A stretch of 55,297 nucleotides of DNA from Bacillota bacterium (GTDB lineage Bacteria > Bacillota > UBA994 > UBA5500): NCBI GenBank assembly GCA_012735505.1, contig JAAYHE010000070.1, forward strand, positions 1-55,297, read 5' to 3'. Below are positions 16,188 to 25,292 of this stretch, piece by piece (position 1 is the first letter of the stretch; every line of letters starts with the position of its first letter). A model generated the notes under the pieces. The model saw nothing but the letters and a program-made list of their open reading frames with translations, ran no database searches and was not told where the DNA came from. The position numbers and the translations under genes are program-made.

Positions 16188-18827
16188 GTGAAAAACTTAG
16201 GGTTGCGCATTTTTACCGGGCGCAACGTATATACCCACCGTCCAGCTGCAAGGCTACTGCTCGATTTAGGTGAACTTACAGGCAAGGAGAGCAAGAGCAT
16301 AGCAGGCTTTAACGAGGCCTTGCTGGCTTTACTGCCAGGCTTAGCTACTCATGGCTGCGCAGCCATGCAGGAGGGTGGCTTCGTCAAGCGGCTGCGGGAA
16401 GGGACCTATTTTGGCCATGTTCTAGAACACGTTATTTTAGAGTTACAGCAGCAGTTAGGTTTAGAAGTCAAATATGGTAAGACGCGAGCCACAGACCAGT
16501 GGGGAGTTTACGAAGTCATTTTTGAATGTCCTTGTTCGGGGTTAGCAGAAGAGCTCGTAAGGGTTAGCCTAGAGATTATGCAAAGTTTGCTGGAGCAGCG
16601 GTGCTATGATCTAGAGGCTGCTTTAGCCCACTTGCAGCGACGGCGGTGGCAAGTTGACCTCGGTCCTAGCAGTAAGGCCCTTTGGCAAGCTGCCCGGGCT
16701 CGCGGTATTAGTGTTAGACGTATCGGCAAGGGCAGCCTGTTGCAGCTGGGCACGGGGCGGTATCTAAAGCGCCTCCAGGCCACTTTAACAAGCGAGAGCA
16801 GTTGTCTAGCTGCCGATATAGCTGGGGATAAATCGTTGGCTAAACTGGTGCTAGAGTCAGCCGGTATACCGGTGCCGCGGGGGCAAGTAGTTGGTTCAGC
16901 GGAAGAAGCGATTGTCGCCTGGCGGCAAATGCAATGTCCGGTAGTGACCAAGCCCTGTGACGGCAATCAGGGCCGTGGGGTGTCCCTCAATTTGAATAGC
17001 GAGGAAGAAGTATTATTAGGCTGGCAGATCGCTTCTCGTTATAGCGAGGAAGTCTTGCTCGAGGAGTATGTAGCCGGTAAACATTATCGCTTGCTAGTAG
17101 TCAACGGCCGCTTGGTAGCAGCGGCTGAGCGTATACCAGCGCACGTGGTAGGCAACGGGTATGACACGGTTCTTGCCCTAATCGAAAAAACAAATGCGGA
17201 CCCTAACCGGGGCGAAGAACATGAGAAACCGCTGACCAAGATAGTTGTTGATGATATTGCTGAAGCCGTTTTAGCGCGGCAAGGATACAATTTACATAGC
17301 GTACCAGCCAACGGTGCCATCGTCTGGTTGCGCAATAACGCTAATTTGAGTACTGGTGGTACGGCTAGGGATGTGACCGATTTAGTACATCCCCAGCTGG
17401 CCCAGACGGTTGTGCGGGCTACTCGGCTGATAGGCCTGGACGTGGCCGGAGTGGATTTAGTTACTAGGGACATCAGTGAGCCGTTCCTTGTGGGCACAGG
17501 AGCCATTATCGAGATTAATGCAGCTCCTGGTATTCGCATGCATCACTTTCCTACTGAAGGCAAGAAGCGCGATGTGGCTGCTGCCATTATCGCTAGCCTT
17601 TACCCTGCAGGGGCGCCGAGTGAAATTCCCCTGGTGGCTATCACTGGAACCAACGGCAAGACGACTACCTGTCGGCTCATAGCTCATACTTTGCGCCAAT
17701 GTTATGAGACGGTCGGCTACACTAGTACGGGCGGTATTTACCATAACGACCAGTTAATAGTGTCTGGGGACACAACCGGGCCGTGGAGTGCACGCGTTTT
17801 GCTCGACGATCCAGCGGTGGATGTGGCGGTAGTAGAGATGGCTCGCGGAGGTCTGCTGCGAGGCGGCTTACCCTTTGACCACTGTGATGTAGCCGTGCTT
17901 ACTAATATTTCTGAGGATCACCTCGGGCAGGATAGTTTAGACAGCCTGGAAGATCTAGCCTGGGTAAAATCTTTGGTGTTAGAGTCGGCGCGCCCCACAG
18001 GCTATGTGGTTATGAACGCCGACGATGAGCAAAGCGTCTCCCTTTTGAGCCGGCAAAAAGCTAACGTTATCCTCTTTAGTTTGCAGGCCGATAACGTTTG
18101 GGTGCGGCGTCATTTAGGGGCCGGCGGTAGGGCAGTGTTTGTGCAAGATGAAAGAATTTGCTTAGCTGAAGGAGAGCGTTGTCATTCACTATTGCCTGTA
18201 GCCGAGGTGCCAATTACCTTTGGCGGTACGGCTAGTTATAACTTAGCCAATGCCTTGGCAGCCTGTGCTGCTATGTGGGGGCTAGGGGTTGAAGCCGACA
18301 TTATGAAAGGTGGGTTAACGACCTTCATGCCCGACGAAAAGCATAATCCGGGCCGGCAAAACTTGTTTATGATCGGCCAGCAACCAATCTTGGTCGACTA
18401 TGCGCATAATGTCGCGGGTATCAAAGGTTTAGCCCAGTTAGCCCGTTCGCTGACCAAAGGGAAGGTACTAGGGGTGATAGCCGCCCCGGGTGATCGTCGA
18501 TCGGCCACCATCTTTAACGTTGGGCAAGCTGCGGGGCAAGGCTTTGATCAGCTGTTTATCAAGGAAGATAGGCAGCGGCAGGTGCGTGCTCCGGGCGAAG
18601 TGGCTGAGATATTGCGGCAAGGAGCGCTGGCAGCGGGTTTGCCAGAAGCGTCGGTGCAGGTACACTTAGAAGAGCGGGCAGCTCTGTGGGCCGCTTTCAC
18701 GGCTGCTCAGTCCCACGATCTGATTGTTGTCCTATATGAAGACTTAGATTACACTATGTCTCTGCTAGGCGAGCTGGCCCGGGAAGCCCACCGCCTGCGT
18801 CAAGCCCATGTAGTTGCTGGCGTATAG
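16188..18827 (+). CDS. cphA: Cyanophycin synthetase
   Basis: This 879-residue two-module ligase builds cyanophycin from Asp and Arg with ATP. The N-terminal region (1-160) carries GTYFGHVLEHVILELQ, an ATP-grasp domain (~215-480) contains VVTKPCDGNQGRGVSLN and IEINAAPGIRMHHFP, and the C-terminal Mur-ligase-like module begins with the P-loop GTNGKTTT at residue 487, with YDH-type blocks VDYAHNVAGIKG and GVIAAPGDRR. Length is normal for CphA. It starts with GTG 16188 behind AAGGGAGG. The pair is inserted between veg and ispE of an otherwise sporulation-linked region. Confidence 0.95.
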   Translation: MKNLGLRIFTGRNVYTHRPAARLLLDLGELTGKESKSIAGFNEALLALLPGLATHGCAAMQEGGFVKRLREGTYFGHVLEHVILELQQQLGLEVKYGKTRATDQWGVYEVIFECPCSGLAEELVRVSLEIMQSLLEQRCYDLEAALAHLQRRRWQVDLGPSSKALWQAARARGISVRRIGKGSLLQLGTGRYLKRLQATLTSESSCLAADIAGDKSLAKLVLESAGIPVPRGQVVGSAEEAIVAWRQMQCPVVTKPCDGNQGRGVSLNLNSEEEVLLGWQIASRYSEEVLLEEYVAGKHYRLLVVNGRLVAAAERIPAHVVGNGYDTVLALIEKTNADPNRGEEHEKPLTKIVVDDIAEAVLARQGYNLHSVPANGAIVWLRNNANLSTGGTARDVTDLVHPQLAQTVVRATRLIGLDVAGVDLVTRDISEPFLVGTGAIIEINAAPGIRMHHFPTEGKKRDVAAAIIASLYPAGAPSEIPLVAITGTNGKTTTCRLIAHTLRQCYETVGYTSTGGIYHNDQLIVSGDTTGPWSARVLLDDPAVDVAVVEMARGGLLRGGLPFDHCDVAVLTNISEDHLGQDSLDSLEDLAWVKSLVLESARPTGYVVMNADDEQSVSLLSRQKANVILFSLQADNVWVRRHLGAGGRAVFVQDERICLAEGERCHSLLPVAEVPITFGGTASYNLANALAACAAMWGLGVEADIMKGGLTTFMPDEKHNPGRQNLFMIGQQPILVDYAHNVAGIKGLAQLARSLTKGKVLGVIAAPGDRRSATIFNVGQAAGQGFDQLFIKEDRQRQVRAPGEVAEILRQGALAAGLPEASVQVHLEERAALWAAFTAAQSHDLIVVLYEDLDYTMSLLGELAREAHRLRQAHVVAGV

Positions 18828-19203
18828 GTGTTTCCCTGTGGCTGCAAGGATGAGGTCGCGGTCATGCTAGAGCGCCTGTAGCCAGCGGTTGTCGGAATGA
18901 GCTCAGTTCGCCAAGGGGAGCGACGGCACTCGCCAAGCTCGGCCTGTTGTCGCTCCTATCCCTTGGCTCCTTCGCTCTTTAGATTTTATGGCTCCAACGC
19001 CCTGTGCACATGACGCGCGACCCTTGCTGGGGCTGGATAAGGCCTTGCGATGGGGTTTCGGTTGGCTAAGCGAGTTTGTAACCTGGGGTCGCGGTCATAC
19101 AGGAGCGCCTGCAGCCAGCAGTTGCCTGAATGGGCTAAATTCGCAGGCGTCGGAAATCAACTTTTCCCCGTAGCGAGGTTTGTACTAGAATAGGGGTGAG
19201 GTG
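18828..19203. repeat. Gene-free gap after cphA with a diverged direct repeat
   Basis: No credible gene is present in this 376-bp GC-rich gap. It holds a 59-bp imperfect direct repeat, copy A 18854-18912 and copy B 19087-19145, 48 of 59 positions the same by my count, both starting GGTCGCGGTCAT and sharing GAGCGCCTG and AGCCAGC. Between them lies a long inverted repeat: CCAAGGG-GAGCGAC (18911-18924) with GTCGCTC (18949-18955) and CCCTTGG (18960-18966). Pieces such as GGCTCCAACG and ATGACGCGCG recur in the gap after pth. Confidence 0.7.
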
Positions 19204-20073
19204 ATGGCTTTGCAGATTGTTGAGCTTGCCCCGGCTAAGGTTAACCTCTGGTTGCGGGTACTTGGACGCCGCCCCGACGGCTACCACGAGATTGAAACTA
19301 TCCTCCAGACGATTGATTTGGCCGATCGGCTCATTTTAGAAGAGGCCGAGGCTGGTATAAGGTTGGAATGTAGCGATCCGCGTTTAAGCTGTGACGAAAG
19401 CAATCTTGTCTACCAGGCGGCTAAATTACTGCGGTCTCTCGCTCCCGACCGGGGAGCACATATATACTTAGAAAAAAATATCCCTTGGCAGGCGGGTCTG
19501 GGAGGAGGAAGCTCAGATGCGGCTGCCGCCTTGCGTGGTTTAAACCGACTCTGGGAGCTAGGGCTGGCGACAGAAGACTTGTTACCTATGGCGAGCTCTC
19601 TAGGATCGGATGTTTCTTTTTTCTTGACCGGAGGGACGGCAGTAGCCACAGGCCGTGGTGAAAATATCCGAACGTTGCCTTTGCAATTAAACTTGGCTCT
19701 CGTCTTGATTAAGCCACCCTTTGGTCTTTCCACCCCGCAAGTGTATTCCCAGTGGGCAGCTAGTTTGGCTCACTTGCCTGCCTATAGCTTGTCAGATTGG
19801 TTAGCGGCCCTGCCTAGGGCTAACATAGAGGAATTGGGCCTGCTCTTGCATAACGACTTAGAAGAACCAGCCTTTAGGCTGCAACCCCAGCTAGCTGAAG
19901 TAAAAAGACAGTTACAAGCAGCTGGCTTTCCCACACTTTTATCTGGCAGTGGTTCTTGTCTATTCGCTTTGCTGCCTAATACAGAAGGTAGTAGCGCCAG
20001 CGGCAATTTATCGACTATCCGGCGCTTACTGCCAGACCAATTCCGGTGTTTCTTAACATATACTCGATTTTAG
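19204..20073 (+). CDS. ispE: 4-diphosphocytidyl-2-C-methyl-D-erythritol kinase
   Basis: This 289-residue GHMP kinase phosphorylates CDP-ME in the MEP isoprenoid pathway. The substrate-side motif ELAPAKVNLWLRVLGRRPDGYHEIETI opens the protein, and the ATP loop PWQAGLGGGSSDAAAAL lies at residues 94-110; GSDVSFFL follows. AGGGGTG (19192-19198) is five bases from ATG 19204; GTG 19201 would also be in frame. Its position between veg and spoVG matches B. subtilis. Confidence 0.95.
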   Translation: MALQIVELAPAKVNLWLRVLGRRPDGYHEIETILQTIDLADRLILEEAEAGIRLECSDPRLSCDESNLVYQAAKLLRSLAPDRGAHIYLEKNIPWQAGLGGGSSDAAAALRGLNRLWELGLATEDLLPMASSLGSDVSFFLTGGTAVATGRGENIRTLPLQLNLALVLIKPPFGLSTPQVYSQWAASLAHLPAYSLSDWLAALPRANIEELGLLLHNDLEEPAFRLQPQLAEVKRQLQAAGFPTLLSGSGSCLFALLPNTEGSSASGNLSTIRRLLPDQFRCFLTYTRF

Positions 20074-20219
20074 ACCATATAAAGGGAAAAAGTCGGCAGG
20101 CGGCGAATAAGCATAGAGGTAGAGAGGGTTTGGTCCGCAGTTAACGAGATTTCAAAGTGTGTGGAGGGGTTATCAGCCTGTTAATTGCGTGGGCCGGACA
20201 TTCGCGGGGGGAGAGATTG

Positions 20220-20903
20220 ATGACAGAGCGCCTGAGTTCAGTTAGACTTAAGAACTATAAGCCGCTAAGAGAAATCGTTTTTGAACATTTGCGAGAGGCC
20301 ATCATTCAAGGTAAATTACGTCCAGGTGAAAGATTAATGGAAACGCAGCTCGCCGAAGAAATGGGAGTGAGCCGCACGCCGGTAAGGGAAGCGATTAGAA
20401 AATTAGAGTTAGAAGGGTTAGTGGTTATGATCCCGCGCCGGGGTGCTTATGTATCAGATTTAACCGTTAAAGATGTGGCAGAGACTTTTGAAATACGTTC
20501 GGCCCTTGAGGCCTTAGCCGCTGGCTTGGCTGCGGAACGAATCTCGCCGGCAGAGTCGGAAGAACTGGATCAAATCCTCGTGCAGATTGCTGATAGCATC
20601 GAAAAAAACGATCTGCAGCAAACGGTAGCACTCGACGAGCAGTATCATAACCTACTTTATCGTGCGAGCCGCAATGATCGCTTAGTGCAGATCCTAAATA
20701 ACCTGCGGGAGCAAATTCAGCGTTTCCGTATTGCGTCGCTAGGAATGCCAGGCCGCGCCCAAGCAGTATTGCAAGAACACAAGGGGATTGCAGAAGCTGT
20801 GGCAGCGGGCAACAGCGGATTGGCCCGGTGTTTGGCGCAACAGCATATTGCTAATGCAGAAAACGTACTTATGGATTGGATGAAGGAACAGAAAAAAATG
20901 TAA
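20220..20903 (+). CDS. GntR-family transcriptional regulator (FadR/FCD type)
   Basis: This 227-residue regulator has an N-terminal winged helix (residues ~15-80) with LREAIIQGKLRPGERLMETQLAEEMGVSRTPVREAIRKLE, and a C-terminal all-helical FCD domain with DEQYHNLLYRAS, EHKGIAEAV and AQQHIANAE, whose His residues usually bind a metal and an organic acid effector. GGGGGAGAG precedes ATG 20220; the longer frame from 20157 lacks a family match. It occupies the place of purR in B. subtilis but is unrelated to PurR. Effector and targets are unknown; the next gene, 28 bp on, may be one. Confidence 0.88.
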   Translation: MTERLSSVRLKNYKPLREIVFEHLREAIIQGKLRPGERLMETQLAEEMGVSRTPVREAIRKLELEGLVVMIPRRGAYVSDLTVKDVAETFEIRSALEALAAGLAAERISPAESEELDQILVQIADSIEKNDLQQTVALDEQYHNLLYRASRNDRLVQILNNLREQIQRFRIASLGMPGRAQAVLQEHKGIAEAVAAGNSGLARCLAQQHIANAENVLMDWMKEQKKM

Positions 20904-20930
20904 GGTGAGTAGGGCTAGGGGGGTAAATCC

Positions 20931-21695
20931 TTGAACGCTATTATTCTGGCTGGTGGAACAGAAGAAGATAAATTGGCGCAAAAGCATGGTGTAAGAAATA
21001 AAGCTTTCTTGCCGATCAATGATTTACCGATGATCGCGTATGTGGTGGATGCTTTGCTTAGATGTCCTTACATTGACGAGATAATTGTGGTTGGGCCAGT
21101 TGAAGATCTAGCTGTTTCGCTGCCCCAGGGGCAGATACGCTTTCTGCCCGAGCAAGGTGATCCCATAGACAACGTCTTAGCCGCTACCAAATTGTTGCCT
21201 CAAGATGAAAAGATATTAGTCTGCACTTCGGATATTCCCATGATTACACCCGAGGCTCTTAGTTCTTTGTTTGTCGCAGTTGCTGAGCGAGAGGCAGATA
21301 TTTACTATCCTATTATCCGGCAGGATGATTGTGAAGAACGCTATCCTGGCGTTAAGCGCACCTATGCAAAATTGAAAGACGGGTCTTTTACCGGGGGGAA
21401 TGTTTTCATTTTCAACCCCCAGAAAGTCTTGCACCTGGCCAAAGTGTTTAAAAAGCTAGTGGAAGAGCGTAAGCGTCCTGTGCGGATGTGTTTGGCTTTT
21501 GGCCTGCCTGGTCTTATGTTTATTTTCCGCTTTGCTTTAGGCTTGCTTACGGTCAGCGAACTCGAGCGTAGAATATCACATATTCTGAACATCACTGGCG
21601 CGGCTATCTACTGCTCTTACCCAGAAGTGGGTACCGATGTTGATAAGGACAGCGATCTAGACTTAGCCCGTAGGGTGCTGGCTGCAGGTAGCTAG
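20931..21695 (+). CDS. MobA-like nucleotidyltransferase of unknown substrate
   Basis: This 254-residue protein has the nucleotidyltransferase fold of the MobA/GlmU type: MNAIILAGG (1-9), VRNKAFLPINDLPMIAYVVDAL, a metal-binding CTSDIPMITPEAL, and the closing GTDVDKDSDLDLA. A hydrophobic central-C-terminal stretch (LAFGLPGLMFIFRFALGLLTV, residues ~184-204) may be a membrane-contact helix. The start is TTG with a GGGGGG site upstream. It follows the GntR regulator closely and lies before spoVG-glmU. The CDP- or GDP-linked substrate cannot be told from sequence. Confidence 0.8.
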   Translation: MNAIILAGGTEEDKLAQKHGVRNKAFLPINDLPMIAYVVDALLRCPYIDEIIVVGPVEDLAVSLPQGQIRFLPEQGDPIDNVLAATKLLPQDEKILVCTSDIPMITPEALSSLFVAVAEREADIYYPIIRQDDCEERYPGVKRTYAKLKDGSFTGGNVFIFNPQKVLHLAKVFKKLVEERKRPVRMCLAFGLPGLMFIFRFALGLLTVSELERRISHILNITGAAIYCSYPEVGTDVDKDSDLDLARRVLAAGS

Positions 21696-21723
21696 GCAGG
21701 GCTGTCGCTGCTTGGCATGTAGG

Positions 21724-21760
21724 GAGGGCGTATTGCAAATTTTGCAATACGCCCTCTTTC
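21724..21760. terminator. Bidirectional terminator between the MobA-like and GSP17M-like genes
   Basis: A nearly perfect palindrome, GAGGGCGTATTGCAAA (21724-21739) with its complement at 21741-21756, then TTTC. It sits between converging genes and probably stops both. Confidence 0.85.
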
Positions 21761-21764
21761 TTAT

Positions 21765-22289
21765 TTATTTAGCGTCGTGCACTTCCACATCTTTAGCGCC
21801 TTTACTGCGGAAAATCTTGGCTGCTTCGTCTGCCCTGTTCTCGCTCACCTTAACAATGGCGAGCAGATCCCCCTCTTTGACTCGGTCTTCGTAATGCCGG
21901 CCACGCTCTTCTGGGATGCCCCAATCGATGAGTCCGCCAGCAATGCCGCCAGTTGCAGCTCCCGTTAGCGCGCCGGCAATAGGACCGGCCGCCAACAAGG
22001 GGCCGACTCCGGGAACAGATAGAGCGCCCACGCCCAGAGCTAGGCCGGCTAAACCACCCCAAGTAGCACCCGAGGTGACTCCGTCGCCGAGAGAGTCGGT
22101 ACGGGATTCGAAATCGGAGCTGCTGATGCCATTAGTCATCCCAGGTGAGCCGAGTCTGCCTCTGTCGCCGCCTGTATCCTTTTGCACCAAGTTAATTTCG
22201 TTTTCGGTATAGCCCTTTGTCCGCAGGGTGGCGATGGCTTCGCGGGCTGCTGATTCCGATGTAAATAGACCGATAACTGTCTTTTGCAC
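21765..22289 (-). CDS. General stress protein 17M-like protein with glycine-zipper segment
   Basis: This 174-residue protein begins with a YflT/GSP17M-like alpha-beta domain (QKTVIGLFTSESAAREAIATLRTKGYTENEINLV). The middle (~75-130) is a hydrophobic Gly/Ala-rich zipper that could enter a membrane (ATWGGLAGLALGVGAL, AGALTGAATGGIAGGL). The end repeats the alpha-beta pattern (GDLLAIVKVSENRADEAAKIFRSKGAKDVEVHD). GGAGGG at 22296-22301 fits GTG 22289 better than TTG 22292. It is the only minus-strand gene between metG and ftsH. It is probably a stress envelope protein; the function is not established. Confidence 0.75.
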   Translation of the reverse strand: MQKTVIGLFTSESAAREAIATLRTKGYTENEINLVQKDTGGDRGRLGSPGMTNGISSSDFESRTDSLGDGVTSGATWGGLAGLALGVGALSVPGVGPLLAAGPIAGALTGAATGGIAGGLIDWGIPEERGRHYEDRVKEGDLLAIVKVSENRADEAAKIFRSKGAKDVEVHDAK

Positions 22290-22382
22290 CAAAATCCCTC
22301 CTTGTAAGGTGTCGATCAGTTCCTTGTGTTGGTAGAAGACATCAAAGGCGACCCAGTAGTCACCCTATTTAGTATCTGTTTA

Positions 22383-22412
22383 TTGACAACTGAAAATTCA
22401 ACATTATTTAAT
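22383..22412 (+). promoter_or_regulatory. Possible sigma-A-type promoter before spoVG
   Basis: TTGACA (22383-22388), 18 bp, TTTAAT (22407-22412). It lies ~90 bases before spoVG. The sigma-H motif known for B. subtilis spoVG was not clearly seen. Confidence 0.45.
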
Positions 22413-22502
22413 TCAAAAATTGCGAGATTTAAGAAGGGAAAGGCAGCCTCGGCGGCGAACACATAATGCGAAACAGCCAAGATATGCAAGGGAGTGAACA
22501 GT

Positions 22503-22769
22503 GTGGAAATTACAGACGTACGAGTTCGCAAAATCAACACAGAGGGGCGCATGAAGGCAATTGTCTCTATTACGCTGGATGACGAGTTCGTCATTCATGA
22601 CGTAAGAGTCGTTGAAGGCAACAACGGACTTTTCGTAGCGATGCCAAGTCGCAAGACTCCAGACGGCGAGTTTAGGGATATAGCCCACCCCATCAATTCA
22701 GAGACACGGGAACGTATGCAGAAAGCAGTCCTCGAAGCGTACGAGCGGCAACTGGCCATCGTGTCCTAA
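22503..22769 (+). CDS. spoVG: Septation/sporulation regulator SpoVG
   Basis: This 88-residue nucleic-acid-binding regulator affects septation and sporulation. [65 protein letters not shown] matches B. subtilis SpoVG almost position by position. The start is GTG 22503 behind AGGGAGTG; GTG 22494 adds three residues and overlaps the ribosome site. It is monocistronic, with its own terminator, before glmU as in B. subtilis. Confidence 0.95.
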   Translation: MEITDVRVRKINTEGRMKAIVSITLDDEFVIHDVRVVEGNNGLFVAMPSRKTPDGEFRDIAHPINSETRERMQKAVLEAYERQLAIVS

Positions 22770-22770
22770 T

Positions 22771-22793
22771 GAGCCCGGCAGGGCTCTTTTTTT
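22771..22793 (+). terminator. Terminator of spoVG
   Basis: GAGCCC-GGCA-GGGCTC (22771-22786) followed by TTTTTTT. Confidence 0.88.
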
Positions 22794-22890
22794 GGCACTA
22801 GTAGCGCTTTTCGCGTTACGGATTGAATAAAGTGATGCTTGCACAGCAACTATCAGCTTGTGGTCCTTTTACCACCCTATTCGCCTTTCT

Positions 22891-22920
22891 TTGGCACTCT
22901 ATTAGTGATTGGTATATAAT
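22891..22920 (+). promoter_or_regulatory. Promoter of glmU-prs
   Basis: TTGGCA (22891-22896), 18 bp, TATAAT (22915-22920), about 37 bases before the glmU start. Confidence 0.7.
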
Positions 22921-22956
22921 AATTGCTGCAGAGCATAACTGGAAGGAAGTGAGCGT

Positions 22957-24324
22957 TTGCAGACCAGCGCCATTATCTTAGCTGCGGGTGCAGGTAAACG
23001 CATGAAATCGAACACCAATAAGGTCCTGCACAACCTCTGTGGCAGACCTCTGGTGGAGCACGTGATCCGGGCTTGTCAGGCTATAGGCATAAGCAGTTTT
23101 TACGTGGTCATTGGGCGCGACGCTGCTTTGGTGCAAGAGCGGCTAGGGGAAGAATATACCTACGTCTTGCAGGCTGAGCAGTTGGGCACGGGCCACGCCG
23201 CCTTGCAGGTAGAACCTAGCTACCGTGGGGAAGAACATGTTTTTGTGCTTTGTGGCGATGCTCCTCTCATTACCGGCGCTACACTAGACAAGATGCGCCA
23301 AATACATCTGGCTGAGGCAGCCGACGCCACCGTGTTAACAGCGATTTTCCCCGAGCCTGGCGATTACGGCCGCGTGCTGCGCGATGATGCAGGGCAGGTG
23401 TGCGGTGTAGTAGAAGCGAAAGATGCTACCCCAGAACAAAGGGCAATTAAGGAGATCAACACTGGTTTCTACTGTTTCCGCGGAGACAAGTTGTTCGCAG
23501 CACTGAGGCAATTGACCAACGACAATGCCCAGGGAGAATATTACCTGACAGACGTTATTCAGGTGATCCACCAGTCTGGAGGACGTGTCGCTAGTTGCCT
23601 TTTGGAGGATAATGACGAATCGCTCGGCATCAACGACCGCATTCGGTTGGCGCAGGCCGAAGGCATTTTGCGGCGCCGTATCCGCAACCGGCTGATGCTA
23701 GAGGGAGTCACCTTTCTCCAGCCAGAAACGTGCCTAGTCGATGATACCGTCACTATAGGTCAGGATACTATTATTTACCCGGGGGTCATGCTCGAGGGGA
23801 ATACTAGCATTGGGAAGAACTGCATCATCGGGCCTTATACTCGCTTAGAAAATTGCCAAGTAGGCGATGATGTAACGATCGAGTTTTCTGTGGCTAGGGA
23901 AGCTATGATAGGCGACAGCTGTATTATCGGCCCATATGCTTATTTACGCCCCCAAGCCGAATTGGCTGCTGGCGTGAAAGTAGGCGACTTTGTGGAGCTG
24001 AAAAATAGCCAAATCGGCGAGGGCAGTAAAATTCCGCATCTTAGCTATGTAGGAGATGCCACTGTCGGTGCCCGGGTGAACATCGGAGCCGGGACTATTT
24101 TAGTTAACTATGACGGGCGTCAAAAACATCGATCTATCATAGAAGACGATGCTTTTATCGGTTGCAACAGCAATTTGGTATCCCCAGTGCGCATTGAAAA
24201 AGGAGCTTATGTGGCTGCGGGATCAACTATTACACAAGATGTGCCGGCCGATGCATTAGCTATTGCTCGCTCTCGGCAAGAAAATAAACCTGATTGGGTT
24301 AAGAAAAGGCGTCAGCTAGAATAG
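22957..24324 (+). CDS. glmU: Bifunctional N-acetylglucosamine-1-phosphate uridyltransferase / glucosamine-1-phosphate acetyltransferase
   Basis: This 455-residue enzyme makes UDP-GlcNAc for cell wall synthesis. The N-terminal pyrophosphorylase domain has IILAAGAGKRMKSN, LCGDAPLI and EINTGFYCF. The C-terminal left-handed beta helix (~250-440) has hexapeptide repeats such as IGPYTRLENCQVG and NIGAGTILVNYDG. It starts with TTG 22957 behind AAGGAAGTG. prs follows at 15 bp, as in B. subtilis (gcaD-prs). Confidence 0.96.
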   Translation: MQTSAIILAAGAGKRMKSNTNKVLHNLCGRPLVEHVIRACQAIGISSFYVVIGRDAALVQERLGEEYTYVLQAEQLGTGHAALQVEPSYRGEEHVFVLCGDAPLITGATLDKMRQIHLAEAADATVLTAIFPEPGDYGRVLRDDAGQVCGVVEAKDATPEQRAIKEINTGFYCFRGDKLFAALRQLTNDNAQGEYYLTDVIQVIHQSGGRVASCLLEDNDESLGINDRIRLAQAEGILRRRIRNRLMLEGVTFLQPETCLVDDTVTIGQDTIIYPGVMLEGNTSIGKNCIIGPYTRLENCQVGDDVTIEFSVAREAMIGDSCIIGPYAYLRPQAELAAGVKVGDFVELKNSQIGEGSKIPHLSYVGDATVGARVNIGAGTILVNYDGRQKHRSIIEDDAFIGCNSNLVSPVRIEKGAYVAAGSTITQDVPADALAIARSRQENKPDWVKKRRQLE

Positions 24325-24339
24325 GGAGGTTTTCATTAT

Positions 24340-25284
24340 ATGACCGCTGGGCGTCCCCTGCGACTGTTTTCTTGTAACGCAAACCGTGCTTTAGCAGAAG
24401 AAATCGCTGCTTGGTTAGACTTACCCCTTAGCGCCTGCGAAGTTGGTCGCTTTCGCGACGGAGAAATCCAGGTGCGCATCAACGAGAGTGTGCGAGGTGC
24501 TGATGTTTTTGTGCTGCAGCCCACCTGCGCCCCCGTCAACGAGCACCTGATGGAACTGTTAGTTACCATAGATGCTCTACGGCGTGCTTCTGCCGCCCGC
24601 ATTACAGCTGTAATTCCATACTATGGTTATGCTAGGCAGGATCGGAAAGCACGAGCCAGAGATCCGATTACGGCCAAGTTAGTGGCCAATTTAATAACCG
24701 TAGCGGGAGCAGACCGCGTATTGACCATGGATTTACATGCTGGACAAATTCAAGGCTTCTTCGATATACCTGTGGACCATTTGTTAGGTGTACCTATTTT
24801 GGCGGACTATTTTGCTAAGAAGGGCCTGGAAGATATGGTAGTCGTTTCGCCCGATGTTGGTGGTGTGACCCGGGCTAGGAACTTAGCCGATCGCCTCGAC
24901 GTGCCTATCGCTATTATCGATAAGTATCGGCCTGAGGCTAACGTGGCACAGGTGATGAACGTTATCGGTTCGGTGAAGAATAAGCGGGCGATCTTGATAG
25001 ATGATATTATTGATACAGCTGGAACTATCACCCAAGGAGCACAAGCCTTGATCGACCGCGGAGCAATTGAGGTGTACGCTTGCTGCACCCATGCCGTGCT
25101 CTCGCCCCCGGCAGTCGAGCGACTGACCAATTCGGTCTTTAAAGAGGTTGTGGTCACTAATACGATTCCTTTGGCTGAGGAAGCTAGAATACCGCTGATC
25201 AAGCAGCTCTCGGTGGCGCCTTTATTCGGCCAAGCGATTCGTAATATTCATCGAAACCTTTCTGTTAGTACTTTGTTTGATTAA
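24340..25284 (+). CDS. prs: Ribose-phosphate pyrophosphokinase
   Basis: This 314-residue class I PRPP synthetase joins ribose-5-phosphate and ATP. Signatures: [81 protein letters not shown] and the PRPP loop [20 protein letters not shown] precedes the ATG. PRPP links to hpt downstream in the window and to nucleotide and His/Trp synthesis. Confidence 0.97.
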   Translation: MTAGRPLRLFSCNANRALAEEIAAWLDLPLSACEVGRFRDGEIQVRINESVRGADVFVLQPTCAPVNEHLMELLVTIDALRRASAARITAVIPYYGYARQDRKARARDPITAKLVANLITVAGADRVLTMDLHAGQIQGFFDIPVDHLLGVPILADYFAKKGLEDMVVVSPDVGGVTRARNLADRLDVPIAIIDKYRPEANVAQVMNVIGSVKNKRAILIDDIIDTAGTITQGAQALIDRGAIEVYACCTHAVLSPPAVERLTNSVFKEVVVTNTIPLAEEARIPLIKQLSVAPLFGQAIRNIHRNLSVSTLFD

Positions 25285-25292
25285 AGGGTTTT

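Noticed and set aside
18988-19173. 61-codon ORF in the gap after cphA
   Set aside because: It runs through repeat sequence, lacks a ribosome site and has low-complexity composition.
22413-22688. Antisense ORF over spoVG
   Set aside because: The plus-strand spoVG is highly conserved; this is its shadow.
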